64,000 bases of DNA from Streptomyces vinaceus (GTDB taxonomy: Bacteria; Actinomycetota; Actinomycetes; Streptomycetales; Streptomycetaceae). Shown here one piece after another: positions 52,585-62,107 of the stretch. Positions within the stretch are counted from its first letter, which is position 1. Each line of letters starts with the position of its first letter. The stretch spans positions 7,231,501 to 7,295,500 of the forward strand of contig NZ_CP023692.1 of NCBI RefSeq assembly GCF_008704935.1, in the 5' to 3' direction. A program made the translations under genes and the position numbers. The notes below the pieces were generated by a model. It had not been told where the DNA came from. It worked only from the letters and a program-made list of their open reading frames with translations, and did not search any database.

Positions 52585-55500
52585 TCACCAGGTGCCGGGC
52601 AGGGACTGCCAGCTCTGGAGGCCGTTCTCGAAACCGCCGTCCGCGCGGCTCTTGAACGTGAAGGTGCTGGCGGCGCCGCTCGCGTAGTTGTACACGATGC
52701 CGACGTCCTCCCGGCCGTCACCGTCGGTGTCGCCCGAGACCGGCAGGGCAGCGCTGGTGCCGTACCAGTACCCCTCCGGCGTGTCCCAGCTGCGGACGTT
52801 CTCGCCGACCGTGCCGTCGGCCTTGCCGAGCAGGGTGTCCAGCGAGGAGTGACCGTCACCGTGGTCGTACATCAAGGCGACGTCGGCGCGCTTGTCGCCG
52901 TCGTAGTCGCCTACGGTGATCTTCGTCTTCGCGTACTCCCAGACCCCGGCGGGCTTCGCCCAGTGCTTCACCGGGGCGGCGAAGCCGCCGTTCGGCTGGG
53001 CGAGTCCGGTGAACAGGGCCGTGCCGTAGGAGGCGTAACCGTACATGGCCAGGAAGTCGTCGCGGCTGTCGCCGTTCATGTCGCCGACGCGGAAGGTGGC
53101 GTAGTCGATCCACCACTTGCCGGTGCCCGTGCGCCAGCTCGCGACGGAGGCGTTGAAGGTGTTGTCGCCCTTCGACGTCCACGTGTGGGCGCCCATGTCG
53201 CCGTTGCCGTAGTCCTGGATCAGGGCGAGGTCGGCCCGCTTGTCGCCGTTGAAGTCACCCGCCAGGGGCTGGGACTTGGCCCAGGTGTACACGCCCTTGG
53301 CGACGGTGATGCTCTTCACCGGGGTGAAGGTGCCCGTGGTGTTGGAGACGAAGTTCCACAGCGCGGTGCTGCCGTCCTCGTACCCGTACCAGGCGCCGAT
53401 GTCGGCCCGGCCGTCACCGTTGAAGTCGCCCGCGACCCACTTCGCCCGGCCGGTGGAGAAGCTGCCCTTCGCGCTGGTCCAGCGGACCGTCGGCTCCGAG
53501 AAGCCGCCGCCCGGCAGGGCGTCGAAGACCCACAGCGCGGTGGTGTCGTCGCCGTAGTCGTACACGGTGGCCAGGTCGCTGCGGCCGTCCCCGTTGAAGT
53601 CGCCCGACAGGTCGGTCCGCAGGTGTGCGGTCCGGTCGGCGGGCTGGTGCTCGACGGTGCTGCCGGTGGTGCGGTTGTGGCGGATGTAGCCCTTCTCGAA
53701 GTCCTCCCGGGGGCCGCCCGCGACCTCGTACTCGTCGGAGGTGGGGTACCCGAGGGCGCTCTTCTCTCCACCCAGCGCGATCCACTTCTTGCGGATCGAA
53801 CCGAACACCGACCAGGCGCCGCTGGCCTTGGTCCAGTAGACGGAGCCGGTGTCGGCGGTGTCGGAGCGCTTGCGGAAGTGGTTGAAGCGGGCCACGCCGC
53901 CATCGCCCACGTTCGTCTCGTCCGTGGTCGGATAGCCGAGGAAACTGGCCGGGCCGCCGAGCGAGGCGTACTTGTTGAAGATCGATCCGTGGACGGACCA
54001 GGCGCCGGTCTCGGCGGACCAGTAGATGCCGCCCTTGCCGCCGGCGGTGGAGGAGAAGGTGGAGTTGTAGCCCGCGCCGTCGAAGTTCTTGGCCTCGTCG
54101 GAGACGGGATAGCCCATGATGGACTTCTCGGCGCCCATGCTGAGCCACTTGGCCCGGATGGCGCCCCACACGACCCAGGCACCGCTGCTCGGGTGCCAGT
54201 AGATGGAGCCGTTGTCACTGGTCGCGCCCGGGCCGCGGAGGTTCACGTACCGGCCCACGCCGTCGGCGGGGACGAGGACGTCGGTCGTCGGGTAGCCGAG
54301 CGACGTGCCGCCCTTGGCCAGGAACTTGGACAGGATCGGGCCGCACAGCGTGTGCGTGCCGGTGGCCGTCGAGGTGAAGGCCTGGCACTCGGACCACGAG
54401 GTGCCGCCGAGGACCAGCGGACGGCCCGCCGCGAAGGCGGAGCCCGCGGACGGGGCCCGGCCCGGGAACTCGGTGATCCGGCCGTCGCCGCCGCGGGACC
54501 ACAGGTCCGCGAAGCCGTCGTTCTCGAAGTCGCCGTTGCTGGACAGGTGCGGGTACGCGGCGCCGGTGAACCCGGTGGCGATCTCACTCTCGCGGGCTGA
54601 GGGCTCGCCGAAGACCGCGAGGTCGGCGACGGTGGTCGCGCCGGGCTCCGTGGTGCGGCGGCTGGTGTACTGGTGGATCTTGCCGGTGACGGTGTCGCGG
54701 GCCCAGACCTCGGGCAGCTGGTCGCCGTTGAGGTCGCCGGGCGCCATGATCGTCATGTTCTTCCAGTCGGCGTTGCCGAGCGTGACGGGCTCGCCGAACG
54801 CGTCGAGGAAGCCGACCGCGGATCCGAGGTACAGCCACAGCTGGTCGCCGGACTTGACCAGCAGGTCGGGCTGGTCATTGTCGTCGGTGCGGCCGTCGCC
54901 GTTGTCGTCGTTGACGCTGCCGATGGAGACGACCTGGTCGGCGTTGGCCCAGTGGTCGTCCGCGTCGGGGTTGCCGACTTCTAGTTCAAGACGGTTGGCG
55001 TCCGTGGTTTCCAGATCGCCGTCGCCCTTGTTCGGGTAGACGTACAGGTTCTTGCGCGAGCCGTCGGGGCTGGGCCGCAGGACCACGAGGTCCTCGTAGT
55101 AGTCCTCGTTCCAGCTGCCGCGGTGCGCCAGCGAGGTGGCGTCGGCGAAGGAACCCTGGTCGAGCTGGCGGGACAGGTCGAAGGTGCCGTCGCCCTTGCC
55201 CGGGTGCAGCCACAGGGTGCCGGCGCCCGGGTCGACGCTCCAGATGTCGACGGTGCCGTCGCCGTTGAGGTCGCCGTGCTTGTCACGGGTGGCCAGGCGC
55301 TTGGCGTAGAAGAGGTATTCCTTCAGGTTCGACCGGTTGCCGGAGGCGTCCAGACTGCGGACGAAGAGCCGCTGCGGACCGGCGGTGGTCGGCGTGTACT
55401 TGACGTCGACCGAGCCGCCCTGGGTGGTCGGCGCGATCTTGTTGACCTTGGGGTTGGAGTCGGTCCACCACTCGAATGAGGTGACGTCCTTCACGCCGTT

Positions 55501-57561
55501 GGCGCCCAGGGTGAAGACGCCCTCGGTGCGGGCGAAGCCCGTCTTCTCGGGGTCGTCCTCGTTCTCGGGGAACTGGCCGGACTTCACGGACGGGGTCTTG
55601 TCCGGCCGGGTGCGGTCGATCGTGAAGGTGCACTGGCCGGCCCAGGGGCCGGGGGCGCCGACCTTGTCCAGGGCCCGGACGTCCCAGCGGTAGGTGCCGT
55701 CGAGCCCGGTCGCGGGTATGGGCAGCTGGGCCACGTTGCCGTTGCTGACCGCCCTTTCGACCTTGGTGGGGGTCGAGGCGCCTTCCTTCCAGTAGTGGAA
55801 CTCGGCCCAGAGGCCGACGTCCGTCTTGTCCTTGTCCTTCACGCGGGCCCGCAGGACGACCTGGTCGGTGGTCCCGATGATGCCGCCGGTGCAGGGGACG
55901 GAGGGATCGGTGGACCGCTCGGTCACCTTCTCAGGGATGGTGTTGAAGGTGACCGAGATCTGGGCGCTGTTCGGGTCCAGCTTGCGCCAGGAGACGTCGA
56001 CGGTGTCCTTGGCCGCCTTCAGGCCGAACGTCCAGTTGCCCCAGTGCTTCTGGGCGGCCATGGCTACGGCCGACTTCACGTTCAGCTCGATCAGGTCGCC
56101 GTCACCGGGGCAGTTGCGCCCGCCGTAGGACTGGCCGGTCGCGTCGACCATCCGGACCCAGCTGGGCTGGTTGTTCCAGGTGGTGGACTTGGAGATGGTG
56201 CCGGTGTCCCAGACCTGGATGTCACCGGACTTGCAGCTCCAGGAGCCCGCCGACTTCTGCTTGATGCGCAGGGTCGACTCGATGATCTGCTTGTCCCAGT
56301 AGTCGGTCATGCCGACCTGGAAGAAGGTCTTGGCGCAGATCACCGCGTTGCCGTTGGCGGCGTCCTTGGCGCAGCCGACGCGGGCGTCCTTGCTGAGCGT
56401 GCCGCCGTTCCAGTAGTTGGTGTTCGGCGAGGACGGGAACGCGTTGTGCTTGTACGCGATCGTCCAGGCCTGCTTCCAGGCGTCCCAGGTCGGGTCGATC
56501 ACGACGGGGTACGTGGTGTCCGGGGCCCGCAGCAGGCTCTGGTCCGGGGTCAGCGTGAGCGTGGACCCGGAGAGCCGGATGCCGAGGTCGGCCTGCTTGG
56601 CGCCGGTGGTGACGCCCTCGACCGGGGCGGCGGATGCCTTGGGGGCCTCGGCTGCCGGTGCAGCGGCCGCGAGTGCAGCGGCGGCCGGAGCCGAGGCCTG
56701 GCGCGGCGCCTTGGCCGACGGGCTCGCCGGGGCGGCGCCTTCGGCGGACTGGGGCTGGGGCTGCGTCTGCGGCTGGGCCTGCGGGTCGGCGGTCTTCTGC
56801 CCGCCCGCGTCCCACATCTGAGGCTTCGCCGAGCCGAACACGGTCTGGCCGTTCGGGTCCAGTGCGCGCAGCTGGCCGTCGGCCTCGGCGCGTACGGTCA
56901 GCCCCTTGGCCTTGAGGCCGAAGTCGAGCTGCGTGAGGGCCGGATTGGACGCCGCCTCCCGGGACTTGACGATCAGGGCGTGGGAGAAGCTGTCGACGGT
57001 CGCGCTGACGCGCAGGTCGACTCCGGGGAGGACCTCGGGGTAGACGGCGCTGTCGCCCTCCAGCTTCGGCTCGGGAAGCGGCTTGGGCCAGGACAGGGAC
57101 ACATCACGGCCGTTTTCCGACATCACCGCCAGCGGAGCCTCGCCGCCGCCGGAGAAGGTCAGGCCCATTGCCGTTGCTTTAGGTGCGATACGTCCGTCGC
57201 GGCCGCGCTCCAGCGTGGTGTCGACCGGAATCAGCTTTCCGCCCTTGCGGACCCGGACGGGCACCAGCGAGCGATTGGCCGTTTTGGTCCCGTCAGGGTT
57301 GGCCCACACGTCGTCGGTCTCGGTGCGCCCGCTCACGATCTCGACCGGCTTGCCGGTCCGCTTGGCCTCTGCGGCCGCCCTTTCGGCGTCGGTCCGGGCG
57401 GCGGGATCCTGACTGCGGGCAGCCGCGCCGTGGGCACCGGCCGCCACGGCGGTGGGTGCCGTGGCCAGCAGGCCGGCAGTCAGGGCCACGGTGGTGACCA
57501 GCGCCGATGCCCGTAGGCGTGGCTGGCCGATGGCGCGGAGCCGCGCCAGGGGTGGTCTCAC
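52585..57561 (-). CDS. Large secreted FG-GAP/VCBS and LGFP repeat protein
   Basis: 1,658 residues from the GTG at 57561. A signal peptide (ASALVTTVALTAGLLATAPTAVAAG) precedes a region to about residue 530 that looks like the N terminus of actinobacterial RHS-type exported proteins, with a DNRLRE-like domain near 360-530. Ig-like segments follow. FG-GAP-type repeats with D-x-N-x-D loops (DLNGDGTVDIWSV) lie at about 750-1020, LGFP repeats (GGTSLGYPTTD, SLGGPASFLGYPTTDE) at about 1090-1280, and more FG-GAP units (DFNGDGRSDLATVYDYGDD) to the end. FG-GAP units bind calcium and LGFP repeats are linked to wall binding. It is probably surface-attached or extracellular with a binding role. No protease or glycosidase site is seen. 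A strong terminator follows. Confidence 0.88.
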   Translation of the reverse strand: MRPPLARLRAIGQPRLRASALVTTVALTAGLLATAPTAVAAGAHGAAARSQDPAARTDAERAAAEAKRTGKPVEIVSGRTETDDVWANPDGTKTANRSLVPVRVRKGGKLIPVDTTLERGRDGRIAPKATAMGLTFSGGGEAPLAVMSENGRDVSLSWPKPLPEPKLEGDSAVYPEVLPGVDLRVSATVDSFSHALIVKSREAASNPALTQLDFGLKAKGLTVRAEADGQLRALDPNGQTVFGSAKPQMWDAGGQKTADPQAQPQTQPQPQSAEGAAPASPSAKAPRQASAPAAAALAAAAPAAEAPKASAAPVEGVTTGAKQADLGIRLSGSTLTLTPDQSLLRAPDTTYPVVIDPTWDAWKQAWTIAYKHNAFPSSPNTNYWNGGTLSKDARVGCAKDAANGNAVICAKTFFQVGMTDYWDKQIIESTLRIKQKSAGSWSCKSGDIQVWDTGTISKSTTWNNQPSWVRMVDATGQSYGGRNCPGDGDLIELNVKSAVAMAAQKHWGNWTFGLKAAKDTVDVSWRKLDPNSAQISVTFNTIPEKVTERSTDPSVPCTGGIIGTTDQVVLRARVKDKDKTDVGLWAEFHYWKEGASTPTKVERAVSNGNVAQLPIPATGLDGTYRWDVRALDKVGAPGPWAGQCTFTIDRTRPDKTPSVKSGQFPENEDDPEKTGFARTEGVFTLGANGVKDVTSFEWWTDSNPKVNKIAPTTQGGSVDVKYTPTTAGPQRLFVRSLDASGNRSNLKEYLFYAKRLATRDKHGDLNGDGTVDIWSVDPGAGTLWLHPGKGDGTFDLSRQLDQGSFADATSLAHRGSWNEDYYEDLVVLRPSPDGSRKNLYVYPNKGDGDLETTDANRLELEVGNPDADDHWANADQVVSIGSVNDDNGDGRTDDNDQPDLLVKSGDQLWLYLGSAVGFLDAFGEPVTLGNADWKNMTIMAPGDLNGDQLPEVWARDTVTGKIHQYTSRRTTEPGATTVADLAVFGEPSARESEIATGFTGAAYPHLSSNGDFENDGFADLWSRGGDGRITEFPGRAPSAGSAFAAGRPLVLGGTSWSECQAFTSTATGTHTLCGPILSKFLAKGGTSLGYPTTDVLVPADGVGRYVNLRGPGATSDNGSIYWHPSSGAWVVWGAIRAKWLSMGAEKSIMGYPVSDEAKNFDGAGYNSTFSSTAGGKGGIYWSAETGAWSVHGSIFNKYASLGGPASFLGYPTTDETNVGDGGVARFNHFRKRSDTADTGSVYWTKASGAWSVFGSIRKKWIALGGEKSALGYPTSDEYEVAGGPREDFEKGYIRHNRTTGSTVEHQPADRTAHLRTDLSGDFNGDGRSDLATVYDYGDDTTALWVFDALPGGGFSEPTVRWTSAKGSFSTGRAKWVAGDFNGDGRADIGAWYGYEDGSTALWNFVSNTTGTFTPVKSITVAKGVYTWAKSQPLAGDFNGDKRADLALIQDYGNGDMGAHTWTSKGDNTFNASVASWRTGTGKWWIDYATFRVGDMNGDSRDDFLAMYGYASYGTALFTGLAQPNGGFAAPVKHWAKPAGVWEYAKTKITVGDYDGDKRADVALMYDHGDGHSSLDTLLGKADGTVGENVRSWDTPEGYWYGTSAALPVSGDTDGDGREDVGIVYNYASGAASTFTFKSRADGGFENGLQSWQSLPGTW

Positions 57562-58039
57562 GGGTGTTCCTTGAAGTCGTCCCGCGCGCTCCGGGAACGG
57601 TTCCTGCGCGCGGATGGCTCGAATCGGACCGGGTGAGCTTCTCACGTGGGATGCGCCGAAAATAAAGCGGAAGAGGAAATTCCGATTCCGATGACTTGGA
57701 GTCCGCCTTTGCCCGTCCTTGGTTTGCTCAAAGACGTGTGGAAACCTGCGGTAACAGGGGCCATAAAGTGTGACGCACTCCTCGCTGTTACTTTTTGGGT
57801 CGTTGTCGAAACAGCGTGTAGATTGCTTTCGCGTGTGACTCTCCACGAAATCGACTTTGCCAAATCCCAATTCGTACGGTAGGGGGCAGGCGGCGCAGAC
57901 GATCGCTCGGCTGATCGGTACCAGCCCTGGCCGTCAGCCCGCTCGTCACAGGACTCGGCGCACCGCCCGTGACGGCCGCCGCGCCGGGATGCTCACCGCT
58001 CCGGCGGCGGGTGACACCGAAGCTCCGGCCACGCCCAAG
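57562..58039. other. AT-rich promoter region of the FG-GAP gene, then gene-poor sequence
   Basis: The first 280 bases (57562-57840) are markedly AT-richer than the surroundings (for example AAAATAAAGCGG near 57660), fitting the promoter of the FG-GAP gene and possibly imported DNA. From about 57890 on, GC is normal but no gene is supportable before the RHS remnant. Confidence 0.45.
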
Positions 58040-58325
58040 GTGTGGCCACCGACGCGCAGTGCTTCGCCTACGACTACGTGCGCCGTACGTCGGACGCCTG
58101 GACGGCGACCGACGACTGCGCCGCCCAGCCGGGCGCGAAGGTCGACACCGCCGGTCCCGGCGTCGCGGGCCGAGCCCTACACCTACGACGAGATCGGCAA
58201 CACCCGCCCGCGGACCGTCCAGGGCAACACCCAGAACCTGGAATGGGACATCGAGGGGCACCTCGCGAAGGCCACCGAGGCTCGCAGACGACCGAGTACG
58301 TCTACGACACCACGGGCAGCGGGCG
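58040..58325 (+). pseudogene. RHS-repeat protein remnant
   Basis: Three different frames are needed to read it: TDAQCFAYDYVRRTSDAWTA, then YTYDEIGNTRPRTVQGNTQN with WDIEGHLAKATEA, then TTEYVYDTTGSG. The YxYDxxGN and WDxxGHLxKxTE elements are diagnostic of RHS/YD repeats of polymorphic toxins. It is a frameshifted fragment of at most 95 codons, cut at both ends. There is no start or promoter. Confidence 0.8.
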
Positions 58326-58577
58326 CGCGTCGTCTTCCGGCAGGCGGACGCCGCCGAAGCGGTGATCTCCATCTCCGTCCTCGCGGACGGTGAGCCCCTG
58401 GAGGTGCGGGGCGGCGCGGAGGCCCTGGCCTACCTTGCCCCCTACATCGAGGGCTTCCCCGAGGACGGTGACGCGACCGGGCACCTCCCCCCGGAGTACC
58501 CGGGGCACGACTATCTGGCGGAGGAATCGGATCCGCTGGTCGTCGCTCTCGACGAGGGGGCCTCCTCCCCGTCCTGA
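58326..58577 (+). pseudogene. Imm32-like immunity protein, C-terminal remnant
   Basis: About 83 codons: VVFRQADAAEAVISISVLAD, LEVRGGAEALAYLAPYIEGF and the end YLAEESDPLVVALDEGASS. The GGxEALxxLAxxIExF and LVVALDE elements fit the Imm32 type of immunity proteins. No start codon or upstream sequence belongs to it; it is fused in position to the RHS remnant. Together they look like the ruins of an RHS toxin-immunity pair. Imm32 identity is from memory of the family and should be checked. Confidence 0.65.
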
Positions 58578-58593
58578 CCGGCGTACCCCACAG

Positions 58594-58627
58594 GGCCCTG
58601 CCGCGGCGTCACCGCCGCGGCAGGGCC
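58594..58627. terminator. Hairpin between the Imm32-like relic and the reductase gene
   Basis: GGCCCTGCCGCGGC (58594-58607) and GCCGCGGCAGGGCC (58614-58627), 14 bp perfect and extendable to a 4-base loop. It is followed by TT and lies 32 bp before the convergent gene's end, so it probably works for the minus-strand gene. Confidence 0.78.
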
Positions 58628-58659
58628 TTCCCGTTGCCCGGGCTCTTGCCGATGAAGCC

Positions 58660-59235
58660 CTAGAGGGCGGCCTCGCGCGCAACGCGGTAGCGGAGGTAGA
58701 CGAACTTCGAGTTGAAGGTGCGGGTCTCGACGAGTTCGAGATCCACCCGGCGCTCGTTCCGGGCGAAGAACGGAATACCACCGCCGACCAGTACGGGATG
58801 GACGATCACCTGGTACTCGTCGATCAGCCCCGACGCGGACGCCTCTGCAGCGAGGGTCGCCCCGCCGATCGCGATGTCGCCCTCCGCGGGCTCGGCACGC
58901 AACCGCGCGATCTCCTCCGCCAGGCCCCCGGAGGCCAGACGGGCATGGCCCTGCACCGTCGACAGCGTCGTGGAGAACACCACCTTCGGCAGCGGGTTCC
59001 AGAGCGAGGCCCACTCCAGCTCGGCGGCGCCGAGCGACGGATCCTGGTCGGCGGTCTCCCAGTACAGCATCGTCTCGTACAGCCGCCGGCCCATCAGGTG
59101 GACGCCGACCTGGCGGATCTCGTCGATCCAGAAGCGGAAGACGTCCGGGTCGGGCGCCGTCCAGTCGAACCCGCCGTCCGGACCGACGATGTAGCCGTCG
59201 AGGGAGACACCCATTGAGTAGGTCACGGTGCGCAT
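58660..59235 (-). CDS. RibD C-terminal / dihydrofolate-reductase-fold protein
   Basis: A 191-residue DHFR-like protein (RibD_C type): TVTYSMGVSLDGYIVGPDGG, LMGRRLYETMLYWE, VVFSTTLSTVQG and the NADPH motif IAIGGATLAAEASASGLIDEYQ. This family of stand-alone reductases is not dihydrofolate reductase itself; substrates are mostly unknown. The ATG at 59235 has GGAGGAGG ahead. Lies between a terminator and the chaplin gene on the minus strand. Confidence 0.9.
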   Translation of the reverse strand: MRTVTYSMGVSLDGYIVGPDGGFDWTAPDPDVFRFWIDEIRQVGVHLMGRRLYETMLYWETADQDPSLGAAELEWASLWNPLPKVVFSTTLSTVQGHARLASGGLAEEIARLRAEPAEGDIAIGGATLAAEASASGLIDEYQVIVHPVLVGGGIPFFARNERRVDLELVETRTFNSKFVYLRYRVAREAAL

Positions 59236-59278
59236 CAGAAGTCCTCCTCCTCGGGAACTGGATTCGACCGTACGGCAG

Positions 59279-59321
59279 CGTGGGCGCGGCCGCCGGGGAG
59301 GAATCCGGGGCCGCGCCCACG
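59279..59321 (-). terminator. Hairpin after the chaplin gene
   Basis: CGTGGGCGCGGCC (59279-59291) and GGCCGCGCCCACG (59309-59321), 13 bp perfect with a 17-base loop. It lies 65 bp beyond the chaplin stop, on the minus strand. Confidence 0.7.
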
Positions 59322-59385
59322 TGGTCACACGGGGAACCGGCAGGGTTCCGCGGTGTGTTGCGGTGTGTTGCGGTGTGGGGTCAGG

Positions 59386-59616
59386 TCAGGCGTTGACGCA
59401 GGTGTTGCCGAAGGCCGGGTTGAGCAGCCCGATGACGTTGACGCTGTTGCCGCACACGTTGACGGGGATGTGGACCGGGACCTGGACGGCGTTGCCGGAG
59501 GCCACGCCGGGAGAGCCGATGGCCGCGCCGCTGGCGCCGGCGTCGGCGGAGGCGATGCCCGCGCCGGCGAGGAGGATGGCGCCGGTGGCGGTGATGACGG
59601 CCGTGGTCTTCTTCAT
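59386..59616 (-). CDS. Short chaplin
   Basis: A 76-residue secreted protein. A signal peptide (KKTTAVITATGAILLAGAGIASA) is followed by one chaplin domain: GNAVQVPVHIPVNVCGNSVNVIG, then NPAFGNTCVNA. The two cysteines are those of typical short chaplins. Chaplins assemble into amyloid-like films on aerial hyphae and spores, lowering surface tension. This gene confirms a streptomycete host. The ATG at 59616 has GGAG at usual spacing. No sortase signal, so it is a short secreted chaplin, like ChpD-H. Confidence 0.93.
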   Translation of the reverse strand: MKKTTAVITATGAILLAGAGIASADAGASGAAIGSPGVASGNAVQVPVHIPVNVCGNSVNVIGLLNPAFGNTCVNA

Positions 59617-59862
59617 GGGGGTCTCCTGCAAGATATGGGTCTGAGTGGTGAGCCAAAGCGGCCCCCGCCGTGGGTCCGGTGGACGGGCCCACCACGAGGC
59701 GTGCTTTTCCCCCCTAACCGGCCGACGGGCCGCGCGGACACGGCCATCGACCCGTACGGGTGCGGCAACGTGTGGTCGGACCGCCGGCAGACTGCCTCGC
59801 GCCGATGGTCGGGCGGCGCTCCTGCCAGACCCGGGCCTCCGCGCCTCTGTCATGCTTGCGCC

Positions 59863-60678
59863 ATGTCCGAACCGGAAAACCCAGGTGTCGCGACCGCGAC
59901 CGCGGCCGCAGCTCGGCGCAAGCGGCTGATCGCGTCCGTGATTTCGCTCGCGGCCATGGGAATCGGCGTGGTCCACGTCGTCAGGCCCGATGTGAAGATC
60001 GACGGCACGACCCTGGCGCTCGCCGCCATCGCGGTCGTGCCGTGGCTGGGCGACCTCTTCGAGAGCATCGAACTCCCCGGCGGGACCAAGCTCCAGTACC
60101 ACAGGCTGGAAGAGCGGATCGACGCAACCGAGCAGCGTACGGAGGAAATCCGGCAAGCGGCCGACGACGCGGCCCGGCAGGCCCGGGTCGCCCTGGTGAC
60201 CTCGGTGAGCGAGGACACGACAGGTGCCTCACCGGCGGAGCGGGCCGCACAGCTCGCCCACGAGTTCAACGAGCTGAGGCGAACCGAACCCTCCGGTCCC
60301 GGCCGGACCCACCGCCAGGAGCAGATCTTCGCCGAGCTGGTCAGGCTCACCCCGCACCTGGCCGACATGGATCCGCACGCAGCGCTCGCCTCGGACGACA
60401 GCGGGACGCGCCTGACCGCATACGCGCGCCTGTACGCGATACCGGGGCCGCAGTACCTCAGAGCACTGGTGGAGGCGGCCGCCGAGGAGAACGTCCCCTT
60501 CAACCAGTACTGGGCCTTCCACGCGGTCGGCGCGGTGATCGACACCATCGGGGCGGGCCGGGTCGAGCTGGCCACCGCCCGGCGCCTTCGCGCCTGCGTC
60601 TCACGGGTCCCGGAGAACAGCGACCGCGCCCGCGCGCTGAGCGCCGTCCTCACGAGACTGGACGACGACGCGGCCTGA
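59863..60678 (+). CDS. Membrane-anchored coiled-coil protein, unknown function
   Basis: A 271-residue protein with one or two N-terminal membrane helices (LIASVISLAAMGIGVVHVV, TLALAAIAVVPWLGDLFE). A predicted coiled coil (RLEERIDATEQRTEEIRQAADDA) precedes a soluble helical domain rich in charged residues (QLAHEFNELRRTEPSG, FAELVRLTPHLADMD). No catalytic motif. Anchored coiled-coil proteins of this kind are common in streptomycetes. The start at 59863 was chosen for its membrane-facing N terminus; the open frame runs upstream without homology. Confidence 0.78.
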   Translation: MSEPENPGVATATAAAARRKRLIASVISLAAMGIGVVHVVRPDVKIDGTTLALAAIAVVPWLGDLFESIELPGGTKLQYHRLEERIDATEQRTEEIRQAADDAARQARVALVTSVSEDTTGASPAERAAQLAHEFNELRRTEPSGPGRTHRQEQIFAELVRLTPHLADMDPHAALASDDSGTRLTAYARLYAIPGPQYLRALVEAAAEENVPFNQYWAFHAVGAVIDTIGAGRVELATARRLRACVSRVPENSDRARALSAVLTRLDDDAA

Positions 60679-60778
60679 CGGGGAGGCGGCCTGACGGGTG
60701 GACGACGGGCGTCACCCGCACCGGCCTCCGACTCGTCCGCGCCACCGCGAAGGCGCCGGGGGTGAGAGGCGAGCCCGT

Positions 60779-61237
60779 TCACCCGTGCATGCGGGCGCCC
60801 TTGAGGACCTTGTCCACGGCGTTGCGCGGCCCGTGGACGGCGATACCGACCAGGTCGAGCCGGTCCTTGCCCACGGCCGCCACCGCTGCCCGGTTCGCGC
60901 GGTCGTGGCCCGTGGCGAACAGGTCCGAGGTGAAGACCGCGGTCGGCAGTCCCCGCCGCACCGCCCGCTCGTGCGCCGCGGTCACCGCCTCCTTCCCGCC
61001 CTCGAAGACCAGCACGGGCTGGCGGAACATCGGCAGGTAGCGGGTGCCGTCGGCGTCCTGGTACGGCTCCCCGACCACCTCGGGGAGGACCGTCCCGAGC
61101 CCGCTGACGAGGAACGCGGTGACGTTGAGCCGCTGCCACGTCTCCAGGTCGTCGCGCAGCAGTACCGCGATCTTGGTGTCGAAGCGTACGGGCGCATCGT
61201 TGTCTTCGTTGTCTTTGTTCTTCGTCTCGTTGCTCAT
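60779..61237 (-). CDS. DUF2000-family protein
   Basis: A 152-residue protein with TKIAVLLRDDLETWQRLNVTAFLVSGLG, the QPVLVFEGG strand and AHERAVRRGLPTAVFTSDLFATGHD. DUF2000 is a small cytoplasmic family with a nucleotide-binding-like fold and no known role. It is divergent from the AraC-type regulator, with 49 bp between starts, so it is the likely target of that regulator. The start at 61237 is after a run of Asn/Glu/Lys residues. Confidence 0.85.
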   Translation of the reverse strand: MSNETKNKDNEDNDAPVRFDTKIAVLLRDDLETWQRLNVTAFLVSGLGTVLPEVVGEPYQDADGTRYLPMFRQPVLVFEGGKEAVTAAHERAVRRGLPTAVFTSDLFATGHDRANRAAVAAVGKDRLDLVGIAVHGPRNAVDKVLKGARMHG

Positions 61238-61286
61238 GGCTTGAGACTGCCGGGCGCCGCCCCGCGCGGTCTTGTACGTTCTTTGC

Positions 61287-62107
61287 GTGCAGCCCCAGCA
61301 GGAAGTCTCGGCCTGGCACCCGCCGGTCGCGGGTGTCGTCGAGGTCTTCCACGCCCGTTTCACCGAGCACGCGTACCCCATGCACGTCCATGACGAGTGG
61401 ACCCTGCTGATCGTCGACGACGGCGCCGTCCACTACGACCTGGACCGCCACCGGCGCGCCACCCCGGGCGGCGCCGTGAGCCTTCTCCCGCCCCAGGTCG
61501 CGCACAACGGCTCCGCCGCCACCTCGCACGGGTTCCGCAAGCGCGTCGTCTACCTCGACACGACGGTGCTGGACGAGCGCTTCATCGGCGCCGCCGTGGA
61601 CGGCCCGGACCTCGCCGATCCGCTCCTGCGCCGGCGCGTCGGGCAGCTCCACCAGGTCCTGGCCTCTCCCGGTGACGCGTTCGAGGCGGAGAGCAGACTG
61701 GCCCTGATCGGCGAACGGCTGCGCGTCCTGCTCCAGCCGCGCCTCGAACATCCCGGCGCCCACACCGCATCGCCCCGCCCCGGCATCGCCCGCGGCCTGC
61801 GCGAACTGCTCGACGAGCGGGTGGTCGAGGGCATCTCCCTGCCGGAAGCGGCGACTTTGATCCAGGCACACCCCGCCCACCTCGTCCGGACGTTCAGTGC
61901 CGCCTTCGGCATCGCCCCGCACCAGTACCTGATCGCGCGCCGGGTCGCCCTGGCCCGCCGGATGCTCCTCGACGGCCGCCCGGCCGCCGAGGTGGCGGCC
62001 GAGGGCGGATTCCACGACCAGTCCCACTTCACCCGGCACTTCAAACGGATCGTGGCACCACCCCCGGGCGCTACGCCGGCTCCGCGCCGGTGCGGCGGGC
62101 GGGTTGA
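61287..62107 (+). pseudogene. AraC-family regulator, one-base frameshift at its end
   Basis: The N-terminal cupin (AYPMHVHDEWTLLIVDDGAV) and the AraC HTH (VVEGISLPEAATLIQAHPAHLVRTF, GIAPHQYLIARR and FHDQSHFTRHFKRIV) are in one frame to about 62054. The natural end GTTPGRYAGSAPVRRAG is in the next frame and stops at 62107. One missing G (GGG read as GG) explains it. Unrepaired, the frame runs 140 codons into metX antisense. The GTG at 61287 gives the usual N terminus. Repaired length is 273 residues. It probably controls the divergent DUF2000 gene. Confidence 0.82.

Noticed and set aside
52507..54600. A 697-codon plus-strand open frame
   Set aside because: Antisense of the FG-GAP repeats; the apparent Val/Ala/Gly repeats are the reverse complement of the GDFNGDG codons.
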